A stretch of 64,000 nt of DNA from Ensifer adhaerens (GCF_028993555.1 NZ_CP118610.1:1116001-1180000); one strand, 5' to 3'; positions 26,538-34,747 are shown, counted from the first letter of the stretch. Translations and numbers: made by a program. The notes: generated by a model from the letters alone, not told the origin.

Positions 26538-29063
26538 ATGAAACGGCGATCGTTCCTTCAGGTTGGCATGCTGGCCGCGGCGGACACCAGTGCCGCTCAC
26601 TTAACGGATGGTACGTCCTTTTATTCTGGCCTGATCGATGATCTAGGCAGGGCGACCATGACCAATCCGTATCCCATTCCTCGGGCTGCACGACAGACCG
26701 ATGTTCTCGTCGGCAATGGCGGCAAGGTCTACGGGCCGTTCGACGGCCTTCAGATATTCGACAACGAGGACGTTGTCGTCTGGTCGCGCGCCAGCGCTGC
26801 CGATGCCTTCGAGAAGGTGTCGGTGACGGTCGCCAAGGTCAGCGGACTTTCCTTCGATTTCTTCACCATCGAGTTTGCTGCCAATGTGCCGGCGACGACG
26901 GAATTCGTTGTCTCGTCCGAGCGTATCGCCGAGCGCACTGCTGGGGTGAAAAAGGGCACCATGCTCGACATGACGGCCCTCGAAAAAGAGCTGTCCAAAC
27001 AGGCCACCGTGCTGCAGGAGCTGCGTCGCGACGTCGATCGTGCCATGAAGGTGCAGTTCAATCACCCGCCAGCCGCAGTGCCTGGTCCTCAGGACAATCG
27101 CCTTTTGGGCTGGCACGGGGGCGTTCTCGCCAACATCGACCCGGCGGAGTTCATCAACGATGCCGGTTTCGCGACGGCCGAGCAGGGGTTCAAGGCGGAT
27201 AGCGCCCTGCAGCCGGGGGCCTCCGGCACCCAGATCGGTTTCATTCGGGCTGAAGCCGGCGCAGTTGAGCGCACCGTCCAGGACAAGGCGCGCGAACGGA
27301 AATCACTGCTTGATTTCATCCCCTTCGCTCTTCATCCGGGCATTATCGCCGGTACGAACACGCAGGATCTGGCGAGCTACATCAACGCCGCACTTGCGAC
27401 CGGCGGCGTCATCGATACTCTGAAGTTCACGTACCTGATCAAGAGCCGGATGCTGCCTGTCCCGGGCACCCGGCTTGTGGGTCATGGCACGTTCAAGGCG
27501 ATCTTTAACTCCGACGCCGACAAGTTCAACGACAGCGCGGCTGGCGACGGGCTGAACATGATGATCAGGCTGTGCTCTGATCTGGAGGTGGCCAGCGGGA
27601 TCACCTTCGACGGCAACTCGATCACAACAGCGGGCTTCTGGATTTACGGGGCTAGGAATACAGGCGCGATCACCGGTGTTGTCTTCGACGCGACTGTCAA
27701 GAACGTCTCGTTTACGGGGATTGACGTCAATAGAAACAATGGCGCCTGGGTCAACTCTAACATTTTCGTTCGCGGTCGAGTGGAAAACTGCGGGTGGGTC
27801 GGAGCCAACCTTGAGGGCGTGACGAACCTAAACCACAGCGGCCTCACCGCTTACCGCACCGGGTGGATCGGGATCTTTGTCGGTTACTCCAAAAATATCA
27901 TCGGACATGGTTTCGGTTCGAACAAGAGTGTCCCCCCCTATCGAATTTACGATGGCCCCGGCGGTCATGCTGGGGTGGAGAAAGGGTTTCTCTTCGGTCA
28001 CTTCGGGAACGATGGCGCCGTCTGGACGGGCTTTTTGCTGAACGACAACCGCAATGCTGCCGAGGATGGTTTCGGGATAGGCGAGGACGGCGCCCTTGTG
28101 GATGCAGAAAGCACCAACATCTACGCACAGGGCCAGATCTGGTACGCCGGGCTCTTTGGCTTTGACGTGTCGAGCGATATGGTGGCCGACATTCAGGTTT
28201 TTTTCCCGACGCGACAGGGTGTGCAGATCGGGCTGGACCTTGGCGGAACGCTCTCCAACATCGACATTAAGGCCCAAGTCTACAACAACCAGAACGATGA
28301 GGCGGCGAGGTTCTCGGCGACCGGCGCTGCTGTGCGGAATTGCTCGATTACTAACGGTTCCAACTCGGTAACGATCAACAGCGGAAGCGGCTTCTACGTC
28401 GTGCCAGGTCAGAAGGTCACGGGCACAGGAATTCCGGCCAACGCTTATGTTAAGACCGTAGTGGGCAACACCGTGACGATGGTCACGGCTCCGGGCGGCG
28501 TCACGCCAGCCAACGCGACGGCGACCAACGGATCCGTCTCGTTGACCTTCCGCGGGATCATCAACTTCCAGAGCGTCAAGCTCGACCTTCGGACGATCTC
28601 GTGCATCTACGGCGTTGGCATCGAGAGCGGCGTTGACGGCTACGCCACCTACAGCAACTGTGAGGTGACCGGGAACCTATCGGACGTCACCACTGAAAGC
28701 GTGCGGCCGCTCAACGGGAACTACCCCTCCGGGATGGCGGTTCGAGCCTCCAAGTACAAAACGGCCACGATCGGCAAGACGGTCTCAAGCTTCTCGGCCA
28801 TCGGCAACGACACGTTCGAGCTCAATGGCGGCGGAACGTTGAGTGCGATCACCAATGGCTACGACAAGCAGGAGATCACGATCTTCGTGAACGTGTCGGA
28901 CATTGTCCTGAATTATGACTGGCTCGATGCGGGCGGAAACGGCGTTAACCGCATCATCGGCGGTGGGAACGTCGACATCACCGTCAAATCAGGAAGCATG
29001 TTTAGGGCGCGCTATCGCCAAGGCGTCGGTTGGTACGCGTGGGGCGTGGTCCAGGCCCAGTAA
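26538..29063 (+). CDS. Tail fibre / tailspike protein
   Basis: An 841-residue receptor-binding protein. A T7-fibre-like virion-anchoring domain runs from MTNPYPIPRAARQTDVLVGN (ATG 26658) to the coiled coil MTALEKELSKQATVLQELRR. The central region (about residues 265-620) has the short beta-strand turns of a right-handed beta-helix (SGITFDGNSITTAGFWIYG; VSFTGIDVNRNNGAW), as in spikes that bind or degrade surface polysaccharide. ATG 26538 has the better ribosome site (AAAGGGAG) and adds 40 residues beginning MKRRSFLQVG, unusual for this family; the start could instead be 26658. It is preceded by a 57-base gap. Confidence 0.85.
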   Translation: MKRRSFLQVGMLAAADTSAAHLTDGTSFYSGLIDDLGRATMTNPYPIPRAARQTDVLVGNGGKVYGPFDGLQIFDNEDVVVWSRASAADAFEKVSVTVAKVSGLSFDFFTIEFAANVPATTEFVVSSERIAERTAGVKKGTMLDMTALEKELSKQATVLQELRRDVDRAMKVQFNHPPAAVPGPQDNRLLGWHGGVLANIDPAEFINDAGFATAEQGFKADSALQPGASGTQIGFIRAEAGAVERTVQDKARERKSLLDFIPFALHPGIIAGTNTQDLASYINAALATGGVIDTLKFTYLIKSRMLPVPGTRLVGHGTFKAIFNSDADKFNDSAAGDGLNMMIRLCSDLEVASGITFDGNSITTAGFWIYGARNTGAITGVVFDATVKNVSFTGIDVNRNNGAWVNSNIFVRGRVENCGWVGANLEGVTNLNHSGLTAYRTGWIGIFVGYSKNIIGHGFGSNKSVPPYRIYDGPGGHAGVEKGFLFGHFGNDGAVWTGFLLNDNRNAAEDGFGIGEDGALVDAESTNIYAQGQIWYAGLFGFDVSSDMVADIQVFFPTRQGVQIGLDLGGTLSNIDIKAQVYNNQNDEAARFSATGAAVRNCSITNGSNSVTINSGSGFYVVPGQKVTGTGIPANAYVKTVVGNTVTMVTAPGGVTPANATATNGSVSLTFRGIINFQSVKLDLRTISCIYGVGIESGVDGYATYSNCEVTGNLSDVTTESVRPLNGNYPSGMAVRASKYKTATIGKTVSSFSAIGNDTFELNGGGTLSAITNGYDKQEITIFVNVSDIVLNYDWLDAGGNGVNRIIGGGNVDITVKSGSMFRARYRQGVGWYAWGVVQAQ

Positions 29064-29152
29064 CACGAGCGCGACGGCCGATTAGCGGTTGCGCTTCGCT
29101 GTGCTTCACCCTATGCAAATTGCTCGTGTTTGTTGCAGGGAAGGGCGGCGAC

Positions 29153-30154
29153 TTGTTGAGGGAATTTTACAAGAAGATCCTGAAAGACCATCATCAGCCG
29201 GTCGCGATCAAGACCGTGGCTGACTTCGAAAAGACGCCTGTCAGTTATGAACAGCGCATCACCAATGAGAACTGGACCTTCGACGTCAAGCCGCGCGATG
29301 AGAGCACCGGCAACGAGGTCGCGATCGACAATATGTTCGTCTATAAGTTCCTGATCCTTGAAAGGAAGCTGTCAGCTTACAAGGGGATGGATTACTGGGA
29401 CTTCATCCGACACGTCGTCAACACCCGCGAGTATACCCGGATCCTGTCAGTAGGAAGCGGGCCGTGCGCGGTGGAGATGGAAATCGCGGAGAAGTTCACT
29501 AAGCCCTATGTGATCGATTGCCTCGATATCAACGAGAACCTGATCAAGGATGCAACCCGGCGCGCCCAGGAACGGGGGATGAACCTCAATCCGATCGTGG
29601 CGGACCTGAACGAGATCGAATTCAAAGAGAAATATGATCTCGTCATCATCTGCGCGGCCCTTCACCACTTCGTCGAGTTGGAAACGGTTCTTGAGCGGTT
29701 CCACGACGCGCTCGCGGATGATGGCATGTTCGTCACCTATGAGCCGGTCATGCGTAATGGCATGTTCCTCTGGCCGGCAACACGCTTCGTGCTAGGGCTG
29801 ATATTCCTGGCATTGCCTGCGCGCTTCCGCGTCAACCATCAGGATTACCCTGGCGAGAAGCGCGTCGATCGCTACTACAATGAGTACGACCGCAGCGGGT
29901 GGACCTTCGAAAGCATCCGATCAGGGGAAATCCCGGGCCTGCTTCCGAACTACTTCAAGACTGTCCACTTCGGCCGTGGCATGACGTTCCTGCGTCGGGT
30001 CTCCGATACGCTCTATGGCCCGAACTACCGCATCAATGAGAAAAAGGGCGACATGCGCTTGGCAAACGCCCTTTGCTGGATTGATCGGTTCTTCCGCGCT
30101 ACCCGCCTGCTGAAGCCTGAGGGCCTTTTCTACATCGGGAAGCGGCGGGCTTAA
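29153..30154 (+). CDS. SAM-dependent class I methyltransferase (phage cargo)
   Basis: A 333-residue enzyme. Motif I is ILSVGSGPCAVEME near residue 97, followed by DCLDINENLIKDA (acidic end of strand 2), VADLNEI, and DLVIICAALHHF (motif IV region), a pattern of small-molecule or sugar/lipid methyltransferases. A hydrophobic stretch FLWPATRFVLGLIFLALPA may touch the membrane. TTG 29153 behind GGAAGGGCGG was chosen; an upstream start at 29030 would overlap the spike gene and adds unlike residues. A role in surface-polysaccharide modification (lysogenic conversion) is plausible from its place after the spike but unproven. Confidence 0.75.
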   Translation: MLREFYKKILKDHHQPVAIKTVADFEKTPVSYEQRITNENWTFDVKPRDESTGNEVAIDNMFVYKFLILERKLSAYKGMDYWDFIRHVVNTREYTRILSVGSGPCAVEMEIAEKFTKPYVIDCLDINENLIKDATRRAQERGMNLNPIVADLNEIEFKEKYDLVIICAALHHFVELETVLERFHDALADDGMFVTYEPVMRNGMFLWPATRFVLGLIFLALPARFRVNHQDYPGEKRVDRYYNEYDRSGWTFESIRSGEIPGLLPNYFKTVHFGRGMTFLRRVSDTLYGPNYRINEKKGDMRLANALCWIDRFFRATRLLKPEGLFYIGKRRA

Positions 30155-30420
30155 GCCTGTCGCTCCCTGAATGAATTGATCTCGCTGGCGAAGTCCCGCG
30201 AGAGCCTGCTCAAGACTCCAGTCCGAAATGCCGGGACTTCGGCCCAATAGGTCTCTTTTCCCGGGGGCTGAATGTGGTGATAAAACGCCTCGCTCGTCGT
30301 GCCATCTTCAAATAAGCGGCAGGTCATCCGAACCATATCTGGTACCGCGCCTCCATAACTGGGCTGAAGCACAAGCTTTTCGAATGTTTCTTCTGCGATT
30401 TTTTTTGGGCTGCGCTTCAT
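30151..30420 (-). CDS. Hypothetical reverse-strand cargo protein
   Basis: An 89-residue protein on the minus strand, convergent with the methyltransferase (4-base overlap of stop regions). Its ATG has AGGAA about seven bases upstream, which supports real translation. The protein has a basic start (KRSPKKIAEETFEKL) and a C-terminal LSRLSRDFASEI; no family is recognised. It is the only minus-strand gene in this prophage part, as expected of a separately controlled cargo gene. Confidence 0.55.
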   Translation of the reverse strand: MKRSPKKIAEETFEKLVLQPSYGGAVPDMVRMTCRLFEDGTTSEAFYHHIQPPGKETYWAEVPAFRTGVLSRLSRDFASEINSFRERQA

Positions 30421-30535
30421 ATCCGTTCCTGCCTAACCATAGCGGTTTCCAATGCGTACAACGATATCACTCGGTCTAGCGCGTTGCCAACCCTTGATCC
30501 TGTAGGTTAACGTCCGCGCAACTAGGGGGCGATTT

Positions 30536-31246
30536 ATGCAGAATAACCTGGCAAGCGGCTTCGATGCCAGCAACACAAAGAACTACAAAGGTGCAGTCGA
30601 TGTGTATGACGATCTCACCGCAGTGGGGTGGGTAGCTCCGCTTGACAGTTCAACCCAAGCAGCGGTCGATCTGCAAATAAACTCGGTATTCGTGGGAACC
30701 TACCAGGCCAGCGTCGACCGCCTAGATGTTGCCGAATTTGAGGGCCGCTGGTTCAGCGTGCGCTTCGGCGATCTAGTTGAGCCTCACGATCTCGTAACAA
30801 TCTGCTATCCTGGAACATCGATCGTTCTGGCTAACGGCACGTTCAGAGTGCCGGATGGAGCACCAAACAACATGTCTGAAGTCACGCGAGAAGAGATCGA
30901 CGCTAAGATTGCCGCTTCCGAGGCGCGAACCGACACAAAGTTCGAGCGCATGATGACCGAGTTTGCTGCCTTGCGTGGCGACCTCGCGGCGATAACGATC
31001 GAGATGGGTCAAGTACGGCAATCGACTTCGGGTTTGCGATCCACGATCGTCACTACCGCCATCGCGACCGTGCTCAGTCTTGCTGGTTTGGTTGTTGCCG
31101 TAATAGCCCTGAACGGCCAGGCGTTCTCGACTGGCATGGATGTGCGGGCTGTCGTCACCGAAGTGCTGGAGCAAACGCGACAGCCACAGAGTTCCGGGGG
31201 ACCAGCAAAATCCGAGACGCCTGGAGCGCAGCCTGAAACGCCTTGA
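30536..31246 (+). CDS. Membrane-anchored protein with beta-sandwich and coiled coil
   Basis: A 236-residue protein behind AGGGGGCG. Residues 18-108 follow the pattern of a beta-sandwich module found at the ends of rhizobial glycosyltransferases and surface proteins (GAVDVYDDLTAVGWVAP; LDVAEFEGRWFSVRFGD; VLANGTFRVP). Residues about 115-165 form a coiled coil, and TTAIATVLSLAGLVVAVIAL (about 178-198) is one transmembrane helix, leaving a Pro/Gln/Ser tail. It could act at the inner membrane against superinfection or bind polysaccharide intermediates; these are inferences from architecture and its place among cargo genes. Confidence 0.6.
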   Translation: MQNNLASGFDASNTKNYKGAVDVYDDLTAVGWVAPLDSSTQAAVDLQINSVFVGTYQASVDRLDVAEFEGRWFSVRFGDLVEPHDLVTICYPGTSIVLANGTFRVPDGAPNNMSEVTREEIDAKIAASEARTDTKFERMMTEFAALRGDLAAITIEMGQVRQSTSGLRSTIVTTAIATVLSLAGLVVAVIALNGQAFSTGMDVRAVVTEVLEQTRQPQSSGGPAKSETPGAQPETP

Positions 31247-31289
31247 GCGCCCGGGCACATTTGACGCTGTTTCATGGCCTTTAGCATCG

Positions 31290-31317
31290 GCTCCAGTTTC
31301 CGAAACTGGGGCTTTCT
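31290..31317 (+). terminator. Hairpin terminator directly before the endolysin start
   Basis: GCTCCAGTTT (31290-31299) pairs with AAACTGGGGC (31303-31312; one G-T pair) around a three-base loop, followed by TTTCT. It separates the cargo genes from the lysis genes and abuts ATG 31319. Confidence 0.65.
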
Positions 31318-31318
31318 C

Positions 31319-31990
31319 ATGCGCAAGACGCTTCCGACGATCATTCCCGCGCCCGCGATGCTGTTGCTCGATTTCATCGTCGGCATCGAGGCCCCGCGGG
31401 GCTATGACACGATCTACGGCAACAACCAGGACAAGTTGCCGAAGCCACTTACGACGATGACGCTCGGCGAAGTGATCGACGCGCAGAAGTCCTGGACGAA
31501 GCGCTTCAAGTCGAGCGCTGCCGGCGGGCCGCAGTTCATGCGGCAGACCCTGATCGACATCTGCACCGAGATCCCGTCGCTGCGTGGGGACATGCTGTTC
31601 GACAAGGTGCTGCAGCAGAAGCTCGGCTATCACCTGTTGCTCCGTCGCGGCTATGAGAAGTTCATCGCTGGCGAGCTGTCGATCGTCGCCTTCGGCAAGG
31701 CCCTTGCGCAGGAGTGGGCGAGCTTCCCCGTCCTGGCAGCGTGCAAGGGTCAGGAGCGCCTGGTCGAACGCGGTCAGAGCTACTACGCCGGGGATGGCCT
31801 CAACAAGTCGCTGGTCGCGCCGGAGCGCGTCGAGGCGATGCTGCGGAAGGTTCTGGCGGCCGCTCGTCAGCAGCCGATCCCTGATGAGGATCCGCCGGCA
31901 TTTCCCTCGGCGCCGGCACCCGCTGCAAAGCGACCGCTCTGGGCCATTCTCGCCGACCTCCTGGCGAAGATTTTCGGGGGGCGCAAATGA
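31319..31990 (+). CDS. Endolysin (lysozyme-like muramidase)
   Basis: A 223-residue cell-wall hydrolase of the phage lysozyme type. Residues 12-30 contain LLDFIVGIEAPRGYDTIYG, where Glu24 is the likely catalytic acid; then KLPKPLTTMTLGEVIDAQK, WTKRFKSS and QFMRQTL, and later FGKALAQEWASFPVLA, all typical. Where many relatives have G-R-Y-Q before F-M, this has G-G-P-Q. No signal peptide is seen, so release would depend on a holin. The C-terminal 40 residues are Pro/Ala-rich and end with a short hydrophobic helix. It is the first gene of the lysis cluster and overlaps the next by ATGA. Confidence 0.8.
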   Translation: MRKTLPTIIPAPAMLLLDFIVGIEAPRGYDTIYGNNQDKLPKPLTTMTLGEVIDAQKSWTKRFKSSAAGGPQFMRQTLIDICTEIPSLRGDMLFDKVLQQKLGYHLLLRRGYEKFIAGELSIVAFGKALAQEWASFPVLAACKGQERLVERGQSYYAGDGLNKSLVAPERVEAMLRKVLAAARQQPIPDEDPPAFPSAPAPAAKRPLWAILADLLAKIFGGRK

Positions 31991-32223
31991 AGAAGCTTGT
32001 CGAACACATCGTCCGTTTCCGCACATGGATCCTCAACCTGCTTCTGACGCTCGCGGTCCTCGCTCCTGATCTCCTGAACTCTCCGGAGATGCTGGCCCTG
32101 GTGCCGGCGGAATATCAGCGCTGGGTGCTGGCGGCCGCATTCCTGATCAATATCTGGATGCGGCCGCGCCCGGCGGTGATCTCCAGCGATCCGGAAGTGC
32201 GCTTCAAGGGCGACCGGCCATGA
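31987..32223 (+). CDS. Holin-like small membrane protein
   Basis: A 78-residue protein coupled to the endolysin by ATGA. WILNLLLTLAVLAPDLL and a second hydrophobic stretch WVLAAAFLINIWM suggest two transmembrane segments, with a basic start (KKLVEHIVRFR) and a charged C terminus. Size, topology and place after the endolysin fit a holin or antiholin. Confidence 0.65.
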   Translation: MKKLVEHIVRFRTWILNLLLTLAVLAPDLLNSPEMLALVPAEYQRWVLAAAFLINIWMRPRPAVISSDPEVRFKGDRP

Positions 32224-32459
32224 ACTGGATCCCGCTCGGCCTCGGCGCCGTCGTCGGCGCCGCACTTATGGTGATCCCGGCCTGCAGGTACGGCCAGGGC
32301 ATCGAGCGTGACCAGGCGGCCGCCGAGCAGGGCAGGGCCGCGCTAGAGCGCATCACCGAACTGGAGAAGAGCAATGCGAACTTCAAGAGCCTTTCGGATC
32401 GCGATCGTTGTCTCGTTTTCATGCGTGACAGCGGCCTGCCAGACAACGCCTGCGACTGA
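32220..32459 (+). CDS. i-spanin (Rz-like)
   Basis: A 79-residue protein with an N-terminal transmembrane segment (PLGLGAVVGAALMVIPA) and a periplasmic coiled-coil region (DQAAAEQGRAALERITELEK), the layout of inner-membrane spanins that link to an outer-membrane lipoprotein and disrupt the outer membrane at lysis. The ATG overlaps the preceding stop. The o-spanin gene starts inside it in another frame. Confidence 0.75.
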   Translation: MNWIPLGLGAVVGAALMVIPACRYGQGIERDQAAAEQGRAALERITELEKSNANFKSLSDRDRCLVFMRDSGLPDNACD

Positions 32460-32592
32460 CGGCGCCGGCTACCAGTTCGTGCGCTTCTCCTCTGCTGAAG
32501 CGGCCCGGGCGGCATCGCAAGATGCGACGGCCGGGCCGGCTATCTCATCCAACAACAGGCAGTGCCGGCAGGATCCCGGCTGCCGCAAATAG
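32374..32592 (+). CDS. o-spanin lipoprotein (Rz1-like)
   Basis: A 72-residue lipoprotein starting at ATG 32374 inside the i-spanin gene, in a different frame, the classical nested Rz/Rz1 arrangement. The signal peptide AFRIAIVVSFSCVTAAC ends in a lipobox-like VTAAC, so Cys22 would be lipidated and the mature part sits on the inner face of the outer membrane. The mature protein is short and polar, as usual for Rz1. Confidence 0.75.
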   Translation: MRTSRAFRIAIVVSFSCVTAACQTTPATDGAGYQFVRFSSAEAARAASQDATAGPAISSNNRQCRQDPGCRK

Positions 32593-32604
32593 GGTCTCTG
32601 CCGA

Positions 32605-32928
32605 ATGACGCTTGCCGATGTTCTGGAAGCCTTGGGCATTAAGTTGAGCGTCCTGGTCGCCGGCGCCGCCGGCGGCGTTCTGCGCGCTCTGTCGCGCCGG
32701 CCGCATAATTGGCGGGAGTATATTGTGTCCCCCATCTGCGGCGCCCTGGCGGCCGCTTATCTCAGCGGCGCGATCGCCCATTATCTACGGCTCATATCCT
32801 TTCCGTTGCCCGACGATCCGGCGGCCGCGATCGGCGCCGTCGGTTTCATCCTCGGGATCTCGGCCATGTGGATCTCCGACATCGTGCTGGAAGTCCTTGC
32901 CCGCCGCCTGAGGCAACCCCCAGCCTGA
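32605..32928 (+). CDS. Putative holin (three hydrophobic segments)
   Basis: A 107-residue membrane protein. Hydrophobic stretches are at about residues 11-27 (IKLSVLVAGAAGGVLRA), 41-58 (VSPICGALAAAYLSGAI) and 74-95 (AIGAVGFILGISAMWISDIV), with a basic C terminus RRLRQPPA. This fits the holin superfamily of small phage membrane proteins. With the smaller membrane gene at 31987, one may be the holin and the other its regulator. Confidence 0.7.
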   Translation: MTLADVLEALGIKLSVLVAGAAGGVLRALSRRPHNWREYIVSPICGALAAAYLSGAIAHYLRLISFPLPDDPAAAIGAVGFILGISAMWISDIVLEVLARRLRQPPA

Positions 32929-32977
32929 TGCACCTGCCGTTCTTGACTCTGTGCCTCAATGAGAACAGATAAAGAAC

Positions 32978-33262
32978 ATGAAGCATCGCCGCGGCATAGA
33001 ACTGGATCCCGACAAGCTCGGCGCCGAGCAACTTGGCAGCGCCGAGGAACTGGCCTGGCTGACCTTCGACAAGCTTTCCGAATGGTATCTCCTCGGTGCC
33101 CGATGCTCAAAATGCGAGCGGGCGGCCTGGCTCGATCGGTGGGAGCTGCAAAGGCGTTTCTCGGCCGGCGCTTACATCAACCAACTGTCATCCCGGCTCC
33201 GCTGCAGGGCGTGCGGAAACCGCTCTGGCAACAAGTTTCTGCTTGGGAAAATGGCCCGGTGA
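32978..33262 (+). CDS. Zinc-ribbon protein near the prophage right end
   Basis: A 94-residue protein with two CxxC pairs, Cys43/Cys46 (CSKC) and Cys76/Cys79 (CRAC), that would bind one zinc ion. The N-terminal half is helical and acidic; the region between the pairs holds a conserved Trp-rich helix AAWLDRWELQRRF. Similar small ribbon proteins are frequent in rhizobial prophages; function unknown. It is the last gene before attR. Confidence 0.65.
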   Translation: MKHRRGIELDPDKLGAEQLGSAEELAWLTFDKLSEWYLLGARCSKCERAAWLDRWELQRRFSAGAYINQLSSRLRCRACGNRSGNKFLLGKMAR

Positions 33263-33347
33263 GGAGCGTCAACCGGTGTCTATCCGGTCACAATGTCGGA
33301 CAAGGGTATTGGCCTAAGTGATTGAAAACAAAGCATCCGTGGATAAT

Positions 33348-33391
33348 TTGTAATCAGTAGGTCGGGAGTTCGAGTCTCTCTGGGGGCACCA
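33348..33391 (+). other. attR: 3' half of tRNA-Thr(TGT)
   Basis: From TTGTAATCAGT (anticodon loop with TGT and the 3' strand of the anticodon stem), through a T-arm GGGAG-TTCGAGT-CTCTC, to TGGGGGC and ACCA at 33388-33391. The upstream half of the tRNA is absent, so this is not a functional gene; it is what remains when a phage recombines into the 3' end of a tRNA gene and restores the intact copy at the other end. The intact tRNA-Thr should lie left of the window. Confidence 0.8.
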
Positions 33392-33660
33392 AGCTTTTCT
33401 CAGCTAATTTTATCCTAACTAGCTGATTTATCTTCATAAAAATTTTGAATAGTTTGGCTTTTTCGCCGCGATACAGCTTTTTTGTGCCACCTTCTGTGAC
33501 ACAGGCCGTCGATGTCGAGCATCATGCCTGGATGAAAGAAGCTCCGCCATCCTTCAGGTGAACAGCGCAGGTGTATGGGGTGAAGCGGCCGACCGCGGCG
33601 TGCGAGTGTTTGTTGTGAGTTGGCGGACTGCGTCTTAGATTGCGTCGTAGACGACTCGAA

Positions 33661-34377
33661 ATGATGGGGAATCGATTGGCAACAGATGAAGAGCTGCTCG
33701 GCGAAATCGAAGACGTTATTCGAACGATGCCCGATCCGGATACCTTTCATCACCGTGAAGGTGGTGTTCTCGATTGGCTCGGGCGCGTTAAGGCGCTGTT
33801 TGAGACGATGAAGGGTGGCTCTTACGTAGAGATGAACCTAGCAATCTCGAAATTGGGGCTCGATCACTCGGTTTGGCAGGCTTCGCGGGAGATTATGCTT
33901 CTAATCAGATCCGCCCGTCATAAGTTAAGAATGCAAACAACCGGGCCATTAAGCCTCGTGGTCGACAGGGGGATGGTTTTCGAATACTTCGATGCACTTC
34001 GCCAGGTCATTGAGGAAGCTCGAAAAGACGTATTTTTTATCGATCCATATTTGGATGCGGATGTGGTGAAGCGCTACGCGCCCTTTGTTGGAAGCGGGGT
34101 AACCGTAAGAATGCTTGCACGCGAGCGCGTTAAAACACTCGTTCCCGCTGCTCAGGCTTTCACCGCGCAAAATGGTACGCCGATTGAGGTACGGTCTGGC
34201 TCGAGCTTTCATGATCGGTTCGTGATTGTCGATTCTGGCCGCATATTTCAGTCTGGCGCCTCGTTCAAGGATGGCGGGCACAAAACACCTACTACCCTGA
34301 CGGAGATCGCCGACGCCGCGAACGAAATGCGCAGAATATACGAAGACATCTGGAGCAAGAGTGTTGTCGCTTTGTAA
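33661..34377 (+). CDS. Phospholipase-D-like domain protein
   Basis: A 238-residue protein. The C-terminal half is a PLD-like module: FFIDPYLDADVV (about residue 126), then FHDRFVIVDSGRIFQSGASF (from about residue 183) with KDGG after it, the pattern HDRF...GAS.KD found in nuclease-like PLD proteins associated with accessory islands. Only one such H-D motif is present and the usual lysine of HKD is replaced (HDR). The N-terminal part is helical. ATG 33661 and 33664 are equal candidates; the ribosome site is weak. It lies alone between two tRNA-Thr 3' fragments and is less GC-rich than its neighbours, so it is probably acquired DNA. Confidence 0.7.
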   Translation: MMGNRLATDEELLGEIEDVIRTMPDPDTFHHREGGVLDWLGRVKALFETMKGGSYVEMNLAISKLGLDHSVWQASREIMLLIRSARHKLRMQTTGPLSLVVDRGMVFEYFDALRQVIEEARKDVFFIDPYLDADVVKRYAPFVGSGVTVRMLARERVKTLVPAAQAFTAQNGTPIEVRSGSSFHDRFVIVDSGRIFQSGASFKDGGHKTPTTLTEIADAANEMRRIYEDIWSKSVVAL

Positions 34378-34747
34378 TTCATAAGCACGCGGCCTGTGTG
34401 CAAAGGGGCGCACGGTATCGAATCTTGCAATTCTCCAGCTCCTGAAGAATCGTGCGCGACGTTGGCCGTCCAGCGCCTAGAGTTTCTTCGTCGCGGTCGA
34501 GGAGTGGCTATCGGCTCTAGTTTGAGTTGCGAGGCAACAAACTCAAAAAATGTGACACAATGGGTGACACTAAATGCGCCACAAGTCGCGCTAGAATGCC
34601 GAAAAGCATAGCATTTTCAACGGGAGCGATTTAAGCAGGTTGCTCTCTGGGGGCACCACTTCAATCCTCCTTCGTTGAAATCTCTCGCTTTTGAAGCCCT
34701 CCCATATTCGGATTTGAGAACGGGGAGTAAGGCACTGATCGGGGTCG
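34378..34747. other. 370-base gap with tRNA fragment, no gene
   Basis: No convincing coding frame. A 71-residue plus-strand frame at 34396-34611 has no ribosome site or recognisable content. The interval contains the second tRNA-Thr 3' fragment at 34643-34658, followed by TTCAA/TTGAA arms that could be the old tRNA terminator. Confidence 0.5.
34643..34658 (+). repeat. Second copy of tRNA-Thr 3' end (old att site)
   Basis: CTCTCTGGGGGCACCA is identical to the last 16 bases of attR at 33376-33391. The sequence upstream (AAGCAGGTTG) only loosely resembles the T-arm, so recombination or decay has trimmed the rest. It probably marks the far end of an older element or the original chromosomal junction. 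Confidence 0.7.

Larger units (their letters stand above)
1..33391 (+). mobile_element. Podovirus-like prophage, left end outside the window
   Basis: A continuous block of phage genes, nearly all on the plus strand, in the order replication, packaging, head, tail tube, internal virion proteins, tail spike, lysis. The portal, gp11/gp12-like tail tube proteins and the three large internal proteins place it with T7-type podoviruses. No RNA polymerase, DNA polymerase or integrase is seen here; they may be absent or lie left of the window. The right end is the 3' half of a tRNA-Thr at 33348-33391, the usual product of tRNA integration. All structural and lysis frames are intact, so it could be functional, but this cannot be decided without the left end. 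Confidence 0.9.

Noticed and set aside
33348..33391. Complete tRNA gene
   Set aside because: Only the anticodon loop and 3' half are present; upstream sequence does not supply a D-arm or acceptor strand.
34396..34611. 71-codon plus frame near the second tRNA fragment
   Set aside because: No ribosome site, no coding bias and no recognisable content.
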